NCBI RefSeq assembly: GCF_020091405.1
Contig: NZ_CP081903.1
Location: 2,728,501 to 2,792,500 of the forward strand
Length of the DNA: 64,000 nucleotides
Source: Bacteroides cellulosilyticus
Lineage (GTDB): Bacteria > Bacteroidota > Bacteroidia > Bacteroidales > Bacteroidaceae
Direction of reading: 5' to 3'
Below the pieces are notes generated by a model. It did no database searches, was not told where the DNA came from, and worked only from the letters and a program-made list of their open reading frames with translations. How positions within the stretch are numbered: position 1 is the first letter of the stretch; every line of letters begins with the position of its first letter. The position numbers and the translations under genes were made by a program. Shown piece by piece: positions 19,392 to 28,388 of this stretch.

Positions 19392-20012
19392 ATGAATACG
19401 AAAACATATCCGCGTACCAACGATTATCAGACTATCTATCTGAATACCATAATCAAGGATTCGAATATCATAGTTGGTGATTACACCATTTACAATGACT
19501 TTGTAAATGATCCGACTCAATTTGAGAAGAATAATGTTCTCTATCATTATCCTATCAATCAAGACCGCCTAATTATCGGAAAATTCTGTTCTATTGCCTG
19601 TGGGGCAAAGTTTCTTTTTAACAGTGCCAACCATACATTGAAATCCTTGTCCAACTACACATTCCCCTTATTCTTTGAAGAATGGGGATTGGATAAGAAG
19701 AATGTAGCCTCAGCATGGGATAATAAAGGTGATATCATTATAGACAATGATGTCTGGATAGGTTATGAAGCCGTAATTATGGCAGGCGTGCATATAGGAG
19801 ATGGAGCTGTTATCGCAGCCCGGGCAGTGGTAACTAAAGATGTTCCTCCCTACACCATAGTAGGAGGAACACCTGCCAGAAAAATACGGATGCGATTTGA
19901 GGAAGAGACAATCGCCAGGTTACAACAGATACAATGGTGGAACTGGCCTGTTGAGAAGATACGTCAGTCCTTACCCTATATCATGGACGGAACGGTTGAC
20001 AGACTTATCTAA
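19392..20012 (+). CDS. CatB/Vat-like xenobiotic O-acetyltransferase
   Basis: 206 residues with left-handed beta-helix hexapeptide repeats (IIVGDYTIYND, LIIGKFCSIACGAKF, IIIDNDVWIGYEAVIMAGVHIGDGAVIAARAVVTKDV). A looped-out segment with NSANHTLKS supplies the likely catalytic His of this family. The C-terminal YTIVGGTPARKIRMRF and IQWWNWP are typical of the Vat/CatB group, which acetylates streptogramin A or chloramphenicol, though chromosomal relatives may use sugars or other acceptors. The 3' end overlaps the convergent DUF1062 gene by 42 bases. Antibiotic resistance is possible but not shown. Confidence 0.85.
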   Translation: MNTKTYPRTNDYQTIYLNTIIKDSNIIVGDYTIYNDFVNDPTQFEKNNVLYHYPINQDRLIIGKFCSIACGAKFLFNSANHTLKSLSNYTFPLFFEEWGLDKKNVASAWDNKGDIIIDNDVWIGYEAVIMAGVHIGDGAVIAARAVVTKDVPPYTIVGGTPARKIRMRFEEETIARLQQIQWWNWPVEKIRQSLPYIMDGTVDRLI

Positions 20013-20594
20013 TTTCTCTTTTTGTATCAGAATCATATCTCCATCTTTCACTTTATGCTTCTGAGGCGGTTTGTTGCCTGAAATGGTAATTATACCATCA
20101 TCGAACATACGTTTCACCTGATTGGCAGAGAGTGAGAAATATCTTCTGATTAATGATGATAATTTGAGATCAAACTCAAACTCGCACTTGATGTAGATTT
20201 TGATAACCTCATTGGATAGATTCAGTAAATCTTCCAATGAGGTATCAGGAACGACTTCATATTCTACGCTACCATAATCCAGCCTCAGGTTATTCTTTCT
20301 TTCCATTTCAGTAGAAAAAGCATACTTCCAGGCCGCATCTTTATCATTCATTGAAAAACTCTGGAATAATGTCTTGTCAATCAAATCCGGTTTACTGCGT
20401 GATAACAAAGTGAGGTTACAAGTGTTGTCGCACTTCACGCATCTGTAAATCAACCATACATCTATGTTCTTCTTTTGAGCATTCATCCTGAACTTGTCGC
20501 TACAATAAAATCGGTTACTATCGCAGTGGCTGCACTTCTTAATTAATAAAGGGGTATTCTTCACCTTTACTTCCCATGTAATTGTTGTCTCCAT
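19971..20594 (-). CDS. DUF1062 domain-containing protein
   Basis: 207 residues. The N-terminus has two CxxC pairs (KKCSHCDS and RCVKCDN) that look like a zinc ribbon. The C-terminal ~60 residues (SLSANQVKRMFDDGIITI and KHKVKDGDMILI) read like an S4-type RNA-binding fold. This combination matches DUF1062, a family without a known function; an RNA- or ribosome-related role is inferred from the S4-like part only. The start ATG at 20594 is the only good one. It is convergent with, and overlaps, the acetyltransferase gene. Confidence 0.75.
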   Translation of the reverse strand: METTITWEVKVKNTPLLIKKCSHCDSNRFYCSDKFRMNAQKKNIDVWLIYRCVKCDNTCNLTLLSRSKPDLIDKTLFQSFSMNDKDAAWKYAFSTEMERKNNLRLDYGSVEYEVVPDTSLEDLLNLSNEVIKIYIKCEFEFDLKLSSLIRRYFSLSANQVKRMFDDGIITISGNKPPQKHKVKDGDMILIQKEKLDKSVNRSVHDIG

Positions 20595-20704
20595 AAATAA
20601 GCTATTATCTTTCTTTGCGGGTTAAGTAATTTTCCGGCAAAGTTGGATATTAGCCATTTGCATAATTCACAAGATGTCACAAGACGCTATGAAATATTCT
20701 TTGT

Positions 20705-21550
20705 TTACCTGTCAAGTTCGTCCATCATTTGGGTTATTTTCTCTTTCAGTTTATCCAGAAATTGTGTCCTGCTTTTCTTCCTGTTCCTGATTTCAAGAAA
20801 TATCCGGTAGAAATCACCAATCTCAATATCAAAGAGAGTTTCGCAACAGAAAGCGATGTCTTTCAGGTTCGTGTTGCCATTATTAAAGCATTTTCCGGCA
20901 TATAGTGCATAAATGAATTCTACCAATGAAACCTTACTTTCCGTCCATTGCAATAGTTTGTTTTCTATGATGGAGGTGAACTTAAGGTGTAGTTTCTCCG
21001 ATAACGCATCAATCTCCGTGGAGAGATAGTGAGTGAGTTGCTTATTTGCTAAAATCTCTGCTACGCTGGAATCATGCAAGGTGGAAAAAGAAGTATCTCT
21101 GTCCAACGAGTGACAGTGAACATCTGAAAGGATATCATAATGCTTTCTCATGAAATACAGATGATCTGAGTCGGTTTTACCGGATTGATAATAGTTATAG
21201 AAATTCTTGTCTGAAGAGACGTTCTTCAGACTTTCGTATTCTTCCTTCAGATATTTATATTGAGCTGACGGTGATTTCCCAATCCGGTTCTTTTCAATCT
21301 GATACAGACGGATATAAAATATCAGTAGACCGGATATTTGTGGTTTCCGGACTTTAAAGAAAAGAATCTCCTCCTCGGGATTAATAAACTGATAATCCGC
21401 AACGGCTGCTTTTAGCCGGGCGAGTGAAGTCTGTATGAAGCCGACTATTTGCTTTATCTTATCAAGAATATCAATATCTTGTTGCTCAATTCTTTTGATT
21501 TCTACTTCTATATCTTGCTTAATGTTCTTTACGAAATTCTCCATTCGCAT
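20705..21550 (-). CDS. RteC domain protein
   Basis: 281 residues resembling RteC, the DNA-binding activator of excision genes in CTnDOT-type conjugative transposons. The C-terminal third (VSLVEFIYALYAGKCFNNG, LFDIEIGDFYRIFLEIRNR, KSRTQFLDKLKEKI) carries the winged-helix-like region typical of the family and aligns by eye with the broken RteC-like gene at 57342-57954. No mobilization or transfer genes are adjacent, so it is either an orphan regulator kept after loss of an element or a domesticated homologue. A second ATG two codons in (21544) is an equally possible start. Confidence 0.8.
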   Translation of the reverse strand: MRMENFVKNIKQDIEVEIKRIEQQDIDILDKIKQIVGFIQTSLARLKAAVADYQFINPEEEILFFKVRKPQISGLLIFYIRLYQIEKNRIGKSPSAQYKYLKEEYESLKNVSSDKNFYNYYQSGKTDSDHLYFMRKHYDILSDVHCHSLDRDTSFSTLHDSSVAEILANKQLTHYLSTEIDALSEKLHLKFTSIIENKLLQWTESKVSLVEFIYALYAGKCFNNGNTNLKDIAFCCETLFDIEIGDFYRIFLEIRNRKKSRTQFLDKLKEKITQMMDELDR

Positions 21551-21921
21551 TCAGCGCATCCATAACTTTCAAGCGGTTGCTGCGAAACCTGCTAAAAGTC
21601 TGAATAGCAAATTACAATTGCCTTGCAGAGGCAATGTAGTTAATACTAAAAATGATAAAATGAAAAACCTGTCCGAATAAGAATTATTCAAACGAAAGAA
21701 ATTAGCCTGTGGTTTGTGAGGCTAATATTAAGCAATAACAAATTTAAGAATTGTACCCAAAATATTTGCTTTTAGAATTCGGGGCAAATATAGTCCTTTT
21801 TTTGTAAATCCCCTAAATCTACAGTCAAAATGTAGATTCAGAAGATATTTTTTGCTGGCACCGAAATTTGCTATTCGCGTTCTATATTTTGCATCCTGAA
21901 ATTTGGTTGAGGATAAATTAG
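21551..21921. other. Intergenic region without a recognisable gene
   Basis: AT-rich gap between the RteC gene and the promoter of the AraC-type regulator. A small hairpin ATTGCCT-tgc-AGGCAAT occurs near 21617-21635. Open frames here are short and antisense; nothing else was seen. Confidence 0.5.
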
Positions 21922-21929
21922 TATCTTTG
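21922..21929 (+). promoter_or_regulatory. Promoter of the AraC-type regulator
   Basis: TATCTTTG matches TAnnTTTG, with TTTG at 21902-21905 as a -33-like box (16-base spacer, slightly short). Transcription would begin near 21935, which rules out the upstream TTG codon at 21903 and supports the ATG at 21957. Confidence 0.5.
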
Positions 21930-21956
21930 TTATTCATTTTAACCACGACATTTCAG

Positions 21957-22796
21957 ATGGATGGCAATTCTTATATATATACCGATCTCTCTGCTCTTCC
22001 TGCAGATGAACATGAAGCGTATTTGGCAGAAGGATTTGGTGGGGTTTGCACAGGTGGAACGGCTGTAATAGAGGTTTTTTCAACCAGCTGCCGAATATCC
22101 AAAAACGACCTGGTGACAGTTTTGCCGCTACAGTCAGTGTCAATCCGTGAGGTAAGTCCCGATTTCTCCATGACTTTTTTCAAAATAGATAAAACGATGT
22201 TCTTGGATACCATGAGTAGCTTGGGGAAGATCACTCCTGATTTTTTCTTTTATATGCGGAAGAATTTCCAGTTTCGGTTGACTCGGGCTGAAGTTCAGAG
22301 ATTTCTTAGTTTTTGCCGTGTAATTGATTTTCGGAACAGTTCTGGCGATCCCGCTTTCCGGCGGGAAACCATATTACACTTGTTGCGTATCTTTTATTGG
22401 GATTTCTATGTTCATTTCCACAAGACCGTAAGCCGGGAGGGAGCACCTGTTCCCTTGAATTCTAATAAGGAGAACATTGCTTTCCGGTTTGCAATGCTGG
22501 TCTATGAGCACTATAAGCAACATAAAGAAATGGCATTTTATGCGGATAAGCTGTGCATAACTCCTCAATATCTGACCCGAGTTGTTCAGGAGGTAAATGG
22601 CCAGTCAGCCCGCGAGTTACTTGCAGGTCATGTTGTACTTGAGGTGAAGGCATTGCTTCGGGACGCTAATCTTGAGATAAAAGATATTGTGCGGCAGACG
22701 GGCTTTTCAAACCAATCGTCGCTAAGTCGCTTTTTTCGCCGGCATACGGGTATGTCTCCGACAGAATACCGGCGTACAATTCATATTATTCGATAA
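21957..22796 (+). CDS. AraC family transcriptional regulator
   Basis: 279 residues from ATG 21957 (start chosen from the promoter position). The N-terminal ~170 residues form a cupin-like ligand domain of unknown specificity. The C-terminal ~100 residues are an AraC double HTH: MAFYADKLCITPQYLTRVV is the first helix pair and EIKDIVRQTGFSNQSSLSRFF followed by GMSPTEYRR is the conserved second. It starts a two-gene unit, 16 bases ahead of the hybrid histidine kinase on the same strand, so the two may act in one signalling pathway. Confidence 0.88.
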   Translation: MDGNSYIYTDLSALPADEHEAYLAEGFGGVCTGGTAVIEVFSTSCRISKNDLVTVLPLQSVSIREVSPDFSMTFFKIDKTMFLDTMSSLGKITPDFFFYMRKNFQFRLTRAEVQRFLSFCRVIDFRNSSGDPAFRRETILHLLRIFYWDFYVHFHKTVSREGAPVPLNSNKENIAFRFAMLVYEHYKQHKEMAFYADKLCITPQYLTRVVQEVNGQSARELLAGHVVLEVKALLRDANLEIKDIVRQTGFSNQSSLSRFFRRHTGMSPTEYRRTIHIIR

Positions 22797-22812
22797 CTAC
22801 AAAACCTGATAA

Positions 22813-25536
22813 ATGGAACGACTGGAAACACAAACTTGCAATGGAGATAGTACATCTTTTGAAAAAGAGATGTCGGCATTGTTACATGAACAGATTTTCT
22901 TGACAGATAGCGTGTTTGCCCGTCTGCCGATGGGTGTGGAAATTTACGATGCGTCAGGCATACTCCGTTGTTTAAACGAGCGGGCACGACTTATGTATGG
23001 TGTTGAACTCGATGCGGTAATAAACAAAGTCAATCTGTTTAAAAGTCCCTATATGAACGAGGTGCTTTTAGCGAAGATTCAATCCGGGGAAGACATTGTG
23101 CTTGAATTTGAGTATGATTTCGACCGGGTGAATAAAGAGTATTTCCGTACTTCCAATAAAAATACCATTATCTACGAGGTCAAGGTTGTTCCGATTACTA
23201 ATAAGAAGGGGACTATTGTAGGCCATATATTGCTCACCAATGATGTGACTTCTACCAAAGAGGCGGAGTATCGGACTGAAGAAAGCAAGAAAAATCTGGA
23301 GATGGCGATGGAGGCTGCGAATATGTCTTCATGGGTATACGACGTGTACAAAATGGAGTTCGGGGTATTGCATGGAAATTCTGTTTTCAAAAGTGGTATG
23401 TCCTTGGAGCAATTGTTACCGACGCTTCATCCGCAGGACTGCGCTCCCTTGAGGGAACTCTTTTCCCGGCTGATAAACAAAGAAGTCCGGCAGGGACAGC
23501 TCACAGTACGTGTTTTTAATGAGCAGGAAGGAGAATTCCGGCATTATGAAAGTCGTATGCGGCTTTCGACCGAGCATTTTGGCAAATTGCAGATCGTAGG
23601 TACCTTGCTGGATGTAACTGAAAAGATCCGGATGGGCAAAAAGACACAAGATCTTTTGATTAAACGTGAATTGGCCATGAAGGTTAATGATATAGTTCAT
23701 TGGGATTTCAATGTACAGACGCAAAAATTCGAATCTTACAATGACCCGGTGAACGATTATGCTTCTGATAAGTTGGTATCCTTGGAAGAGTACTTGAATG
23801 TGATTCATCCCGAAGATAGGTCTTTGGTCAATGATGCATTGCAATCTATGCTGTTGGGGCGGAATATGAATATAAATCTTACCTGCCGCATTCAGACCAG
23901 GTATGATGATACATGGCAATATTGCAATATTACGGGTGTGCCTTTCGAATTCGGAGAGGCAGGAGAGGTTATCCGCTATACCGGATTTAGACAGAATATT
24001 TCCAAACTCCACCAGTTGAACGAAGAGCTTAAAGAACGGAACTACAAGATGGAACTGACTTTCAAAACTGTTGGTATGTCCTATTGGGATTACGATGTAA
24101 AGACCCGGCAATATCGATCATTCAATGATCCAGTGAATGATTTTAATCCCGAAAGAGCAATTATGCCCGAGGATTATTTGGATGCTGCTCATCCTGAGGA
24201 TACGGAACGTGTTCGTGAAAATATGATCGGCATGTCTGTCGGGCAGTATAAGGAATTTTCGCTTCAGTATCGCTCCCGTACCAAATGGGATCAGGATTGG
24301 CAGACATTGATTGTTACCGGGCTTCCATCTGAACGCGACAAGAAGGGAAATGTCATTCGCTATACCGGTATCGCTTTCAACAACACGAAGTGGGAAAAAA
24401 TGGCTCAGGAGCTGAAGGAGCTGAAGGATAAGGCCGAACTCTCCGACCGGCTGAAATCGGCATTCCTGGCCAATATGAGTCATGAAATACGTACACCATT
24501 GAATGCTATTGTAGGATTCTCCGAATTGTTGGTCGATAGTGACGACCCGGATGAAAAGAAGGAGTATTGGCATATCATCGAGTCCAACAATGACTTGTTA
24601 CTGCGACTTATCAATGACATTCTGGATCTTTCGAAAATTGAGTCGGGAATTATTGACCGGAAACGGGAACGGTTTAACCTGACGCAACTGTGCAATGAAC
24701 TCTATGTGATGATGCGGTCGAAGATTCTGAATGCTGATGTGGAGTTGGTTCAAGATAATCCTTGTACTGAATGTTGGATTTTTCTCGATAGTAACCGGCT
24801 TAAGCAAGTATGGATGAATTTCCTGACCAATGCGATAAAATATACCAGATCGGGATATATCAGAATGGGATACTCTGTTGAAAATGAAGGAATCCGGTTT
24901 TATGTAGAGGATACAGGGGCAGGTATCCCTAAAGATTTGCAGGATAGGGTTTTCGGTCGCTTTCAGAAGCTAAATGAATTTGTTCAAGGTACAGGACTTG
25001 GATTGGCAATCTCCCGGGCAATTATTGAAGCTGCGGATGGAGAGATCGGATTCATTTCTGAGCAGGGGATTGGATCAACCTTTTGGGCATGGATTCTATG
25101 TGAAATCTTTCAGCATGGAGATGTCGGTTGTCCGGAAACATCTCTTTCAAGCCGTTGTCCGGTGCTTAGCGAAGGCGGTGACAGGAAACTCAAAATATTG
25201 GTGGCCGAAGATAACGACAGCAATTTTTTGTTAGTGCGGAATATTCTTAAGGATTACGACTTGTTACGGGTGACCAATGGTGTAGAGGCTGTTGAGGAGA
25301 TTCGTAATGGGAGGTTTGATTTCGTGCTTATGGATTTGAAAATGCCTGTCATGGACGGTTTGGTAGCGACTCGGAAAATTCGGGAGTTCAATAGTGACAT
25401 CCCGATTGTAGCACTTACAGCCAATGCTTTTGATGCTGACCGTGCCAGTGCTATGGATGCCGGATGTAACGCTTTCTTGTCAAAACCGGTAAAACAGAAG
25501 CAACTGTTTGAACTTCTTTCAGGGGCCTGTCGGTAA
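22813..25536 (+). CDS. Hybrid histidine kinase/response regulator with four PAS domains
   Basis: 907 residues without a signal peptide or clear membrane segment, so it is probably cytosolic. Four PAS-like domains lie at about 30-150, 160-280, 290-400 and 410-530; the third and fourth are near-duplicates (YNDPVNDYA versus FNDPVNDFN). HisKA follows with SHEIRTPLNAIVGFSELL, phosphoacceptor His557, then HATPase_c (N box RLKQVWMNFLTNAIKY, G boxes EDTGAGIP and GTGLGLAIS) and a C-terminal receiver with FVLMDLKMPVMDG, Asp841. There is no output domain, so phosphate is likely passed to a separate partner. The upstream AraC protein has no receiver, so the partner is unknown. Confidence 0.92.
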   Translation: MERLETQTCNGDSTSFEKEMSALLHEQIFLTDSVFARLPMGVEIYDASGILRCLNERARLMYGVELDAVINKVNLFKSPYMNEVLLAKIQSGEDIVLEFEYDFDRVNKEYFRTSNKNTIIYEVKVVPITNKKGTIVGHILLTNDVTSTKEAEYRTEESKKNLEMAMEAANMSSWVYDVYKMEFGVLHGNSVFKSGMSLEQLLPTLHPQDCAPLRELFSRLINKEVRQGQLTVRVFNEQEGEFRHYESRMRLSTEHFGKLQIVGTLLDVTEKIRMGKKTQDLLIKRELAMKVNDIVHWDFNVQTQKFESYNDPVNDYASDKLVSLEEYLNVIHPEDRSLVNDALQSMLLGRNMNINLTCRIQTRYDDTWQYCNITGVPFEFGEAGEVIRYTGFRQNISKLHQLNEELKERNYKMELTFKTVGMSYWDYDVKTRQYRSFNDPVNDFNPERAIMPEDYLDAAHPEDTERVRENMIGMSVGQYKEFSLQYRSRTKWDQDWQTLIVTGLPSERDKKGNVIRYTGIAFNNTKWEKMAQELKELKDKAELSDRLKSAFLANMSHEIRTPLNAIVGFSELLVDSDDPDEKKEYWHIIESNNDLLLRLINDILDLSKIESGIIDRKRERFNLTQLCNELYVMMRSKILNADVELVQDNPCTECWIFLDSNRLKQVWMNFLTNAIKYTRSGYIRMGYSVENEGIRFYVEDTGAGIPKDLQDRVFGRFQKLNEFVQGTGLGLAISRAIIEAADGEIGFISEQGIGSTFWAWILCEIFQHGDVGCPETSLSSRCPVLSEGGDRKLKILVAEDNDSNFLLVRNILKDYDLLRVTNGVEAVEEIRNGRFDFVLMDLKMPVMDGLVATRKIREFNSDIPIVALTANAFDADRASAMDAGCNAFLSKPVKQKQLFELLSGACR

Positions 25537-25581
25537 GTTTGAGATAAATAGCAACTCACTTTAACAGATAGCTTATCTTGT

Positions 25582-26517
25582 CTATTTGGGAGTGTGTTTC
25601 AAAGGCAATCGTGGAAACAACTTCCTGAACCGTACCAAATGTGTTGTAATATTGCTTCCGGCTATAATAAACGTCACAGCCAGGATAATCAATACAATTC
25701 CGCAACACAATCTCGGTGTCAGGCTTTCCCCGAAGATCGTTACTCCGAAGAATACGGCCGTTACAGGTTCCAAAGCTCCAAGGATAGCTGTAGGAGTGGA
25801 ACCTATATATTGCACGGCTTGCGTCGTACAGAGAAAGGATATAGCTGTAGGGAAGATAGCTAATGCAATCAGATTCCCCCATAAATACCATTTATCGACA
25901 ACGTGCAGGCTTTGCCCGAAATCTACACGGACTAAAAAGAGCGACAGGCCGAAAAGCAATACATAAAAAGTGACTTTAAGTGTTGCCACGTCTTTTAATA
26001 TCGGCCGGTTTACCCCCACAATATAGATAGCGTAGGAGAGGGCTGATGCCATGACTAACCCAACGCCAACCAGACTGAGGGTTGTACCGTCACCTCCTTT
26101 GTAAAGTAACCCTATACCGCTTAGGGCTAGAAAGATACATAAGACTGTTTGTAATGTGACTTTCTCTTTGAAGGCGACAGCCATAATCAGTGCTACCAAA
26201 ATCGGATAGACAAACAGTATCGTTGAGGCAATACCGGCTTCCATATAGTTGTAGCTTTGAAACAGGGTAAGAGAAGATATGGCAACCAACCATCCCAGTA
26301 TGACTAACGGCAATATTTCTTTCCGTTTCAGACTGAAACTTCTGCCTCTCGCTTTGAGCATAATCCCCAAGATGGGAATGGCAAACAGGTATCTGAAGAA
26401 AAGAACGGAATCCGGATTCATACCTTCCTTATATAGCGGAAGGGTAAAGAGGGGATTCATACCATAAGTGGCGGCAGCAACAGCTCCCAATATATATCCT
26501 TTGACCTTCGTATTCAT
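25582..26517 (-). CDS. EamA/DMT family transporter
   Basis: 311 residues from ATG 26517 (MNTKVKGYILGAV). The in-frame start at 26565 lies at or upstream of the predicted transcription start and would add a hydrophilic tail. About ten transmembrane helices in two EamA repeats are visible (for example YGMNPLFTLPLYKEGMNPD with FFRYLFAIPI in the first, and STPTAILGALEPVTAVFFG in the second). This pattern fits drug/metabolite exporters of the inner membrane; the substrate is unknown. The gene is convergent with the histidine kinase, 45 bases apart. Confidence 0.88.
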   Translation of the reverse strand: MNTKVKGYILGAVAAATYGMNPLFTLPLYKEGMNPDSVLFFRYLFAIPILGIMLKARGRSFSLKRKEILPLVILGWLVAISSLTLFQSYNYMEAGIASTILFVYPILVALIMAVAFKEKVTLQTVLCIFLALSGIGLLYKGGDGTTLSLVGVGLVMASALSYAIYIVGVNRPILKDVATLKVTFYVLLFGLSLFLVRVDFGQSLHVVDKWYLWGNLIALAIFPTAISFLCTTQAVQYIGSTPTAILGALEPVTAVFFGVTIFGESLTPRLCCGIVLIILAVTFIIAGSNITTHLVRFRKLFPRLPLKHTPK

Positions 26518-26562
26518 AAACACTAAATTATTTCTTAGTCCTGGTTTTCTTTTTTGGGGGAG

Positions 26563-26570
26563 CAAAGGTA
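26563..26570 (-). promoter_or_regulatory. -7 promoter element of the EamA gene
   Basis: On the minus strand TACCTTTG followed by C matches TAnnTTTG, 46 bases before the chosen ATG. No clear -33 box was found. Confidence 0.45.
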
Positions 26571-26662
26571 AATCTTTTCTTTATATATTATTATCACAGA
26601 TCTCTTAATTTTTGCTCTTTCTTTCCTTGCCTGACTTTATATCTGAGAAGTGCCGTGATCTA

Positions 26663-27652
26663 TCAGAATATATATTGAACCCCGAATTGGTATCCTACAT
26701 ATACTTGTTGTAATCTTGTGGAGCCCGTCTTCTTCCATAATGAATGATTAGGGAATATTTTGTGGTTATTGATATCCTTTGTTTCCATATAATTAATGCC
26801 TACTCCCGCAAATAACTCAACGTGTTTTCCGATTCTGAAAGCCGGAATCAACGAATAGCCTCCATTCAATACCGGCTCGTCCGAATCATTGCCAATAGTT
26901 GAGAATTTAAGCTCATTATTGATTCTGAACCAGGGAGTGACAGGAATATGTGCACCGAAACCGCCTTCGGCTACCAGTGAGTTATTGATTGTTTTGTGAT
27001 TATATCCGACACCTATGATGCCATAAGTATATTTACCACCCGAGCGGAATGATGCCACCGTGCTTCCTATGGCATCATAAGTAACGGCAACTCCCATTTC
27101 ACCATTCTTAATGATGTTGATTAGTCCGATAGGGCAGTCACTATTCTCAGCTATATTCACCAACCCTGAAAACTGAACGCCTCTTACGTTCTTTGCAATA
27201 TTGACTAATCCTGCTATTTGAACACCGGTCACATCTTTGGCAATATTAGTCAGCCCGGCAAACTGGAAGCCTTTCATCTCTGAGGCAGTATTTGCCAGTC
27301 CTCCCAGTTGGAAACCACTAAAGCTGTTCTTATTTATATTGATTAATCCTGCAACTTGCAACCCTTGTCCGTCATTCCCTACATAATTTGACAGTCCTGC
27401 CCATTGAAGGCCTTTTGCATCATTGAGAATGATGTTCGAGAGTCCTCCCCAAGTGAGCAATTCCTCGTTTTTGGAAACACCTATCAATAAATTGAGGGAG
27501 ACTTGATTGGTATACTCCGATGCATACATTCCGTTGGTGCTCAGAGGTGGCACAAAGCTTAACTGAAAGGCCGACTTCTTGTTCTCGTCTGTTTGGGCGG
27601 ATAATGTACTATAAGCTAGTGCGCATAGTATGAATACTAAAATTTTCTTCAT
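26663..27652 (-). CDS. LA_2272-type surface repeat protein
   Basis: 329 residues with a signal peptide (1-20, ending LSAQ). Residues ~65-190 consist of about seven ~20-residue repeats of the form GLQVAGLINIxKN/GVQIAGLVNIAKN, the hallmark of the LA_2272/LA_2273 surface repeat family. The C-terminal ~130 residues look like outer-membrane beta strands (YGIIGVGYN, VELFAGVGINYME, ending YVGYQFGVQYIF with a terminal aromatic). It is probably an outer-membrane or periplasmic protein of unknown function. Monocistronic; no promoter consensus is visible upstream. Confidence 0.75.
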   Translation of the reverse strand: MKKILVFILCALAYSTLSAQTDENKKSAFQLSFVPPLSTNGMYASEYTNQVSLNLLIGVSKNEELLTWGGLSNIILNDAKGLQWAGLSNYVGNDGQGLQVAGLININKNSFSGFQLGGLANTASEMKGFQFAGLTNIAKDVTGVQIAGLVNIAKNVRGVQFSGLVNIAENSDCPIGLINIIKNGEMGVAVTYDAIGSTVASFRSGGKYTYGIIGVGYNHKTINNSLVAEGGFGAHIPVTPWFRINNELKFSTIGNDSDEPVLNGGYSLIPAFRIGKHVELFAGVGINYMETKDINNHKIFPNHSLWKKTGSTRLQQVYVGYQFGVQYIF

Positions 27653-27840
27653 CTTTTTGTTTTTCTTCGTTATTAATCTTTTTATTTCACTCTTTTAATT
27701 CCGGCAACGAAGATAAGCCGAATTAGTTTGCCATCGGGAATTTGTAGACCAACCTCCCTGTTTCTGATGACGAAATAGAGTGAATTAGAGACTAACTATT
27801 TTTCTGCTATTGTTTATTTCTGTAGCGGTTATGAATTAAT

Positions 27841-27932
27841 TCACCACAGAGTAACACAGGGTATCACAGAGTTTAATCAATTTGAAATCAAAAGAATAGA
27901 ACTCCGTGAGACTCTGTGTTACTCTGTGGTGA
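27841..27932. repeat. Inverted repeat (Bacteroides palindromic element)
   Basis: The left arm 27841-27874 and right arm 27900-27932 are inverted copies sharing TCACCACAGAGTAACACAG, with a few mismatches further in and a 25-base loop. It lies in the 300-base gap between the repeat-protein gene and the small ORF at 27953. It may be a transcription terminator for either side or a dispersed palindromic element. Confidence 0.7.
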
Positions 27933-27952
27933 GAACTCATTACTACACAGTT

Positions 27953-28171
27953 TTACTCTAACTCCGTTGCGTGAATATTGATTATCTTTAGTGCATCTGC
28001 AACGTCAGCCGGAGTGATTCCCCGGCATTCTATCCTTAATACTTTTTCCCAATCTTCAAAGTCTACATTCCATTTATGAATCTGGGGATATTGTTTGAAG
28101 AGTGTTCCTATTCTTTTTATATCCTGTTCCCTGGTTATGGAAGTCCGGAATATTAAAATACTATCTTGCAT
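27953..28171 (-). CDS. Small ferredoxin-fold (HMA-like) protein, function unknown
   Basis: 72 residues. The predicted beta-alpha-beta-beta-alpha-beta pattern (SILIFRTSI, REQDIKRIGTLFKQYP, KWNVDFEDWEKVLRIECR, PADVADALKIINIHATEL) resembles heavy-metal-associated or copper-chaperone-like folds. The CxxC metal site is absent, so metal transport is unlikely. The sense codon use and clean start at 28171 support a real gene. Nothing in the neighbourhood explains its role. Confidence 0.6.
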   Translation of the reverse strand: MQDSILIFRTSITREQDIKRIGTLFKQYPQIHKWNVDFEDWEKVLRIECRGITPADVADALKIINIHATELE

Positions 28172-28388
28172 GGCGGTGATTTATGTTTTTTCTATTACTT
28201 AGTTTAATTTAGTCTGCTTAGTCTGTCTGAAAATGCCCGGTTACGGAGGTAAAGGTAAAGCAAAATATCCTTCTATAAAGAGTTATTAGACGAACTTCAT
28301 GCTGCTTATGACGAAATGAATCCTGGTTGCGACGAACTTTTTAAAAATAGGGAGTGGGAATGTCGAAACTCATCACTCCCTGCTTTCT

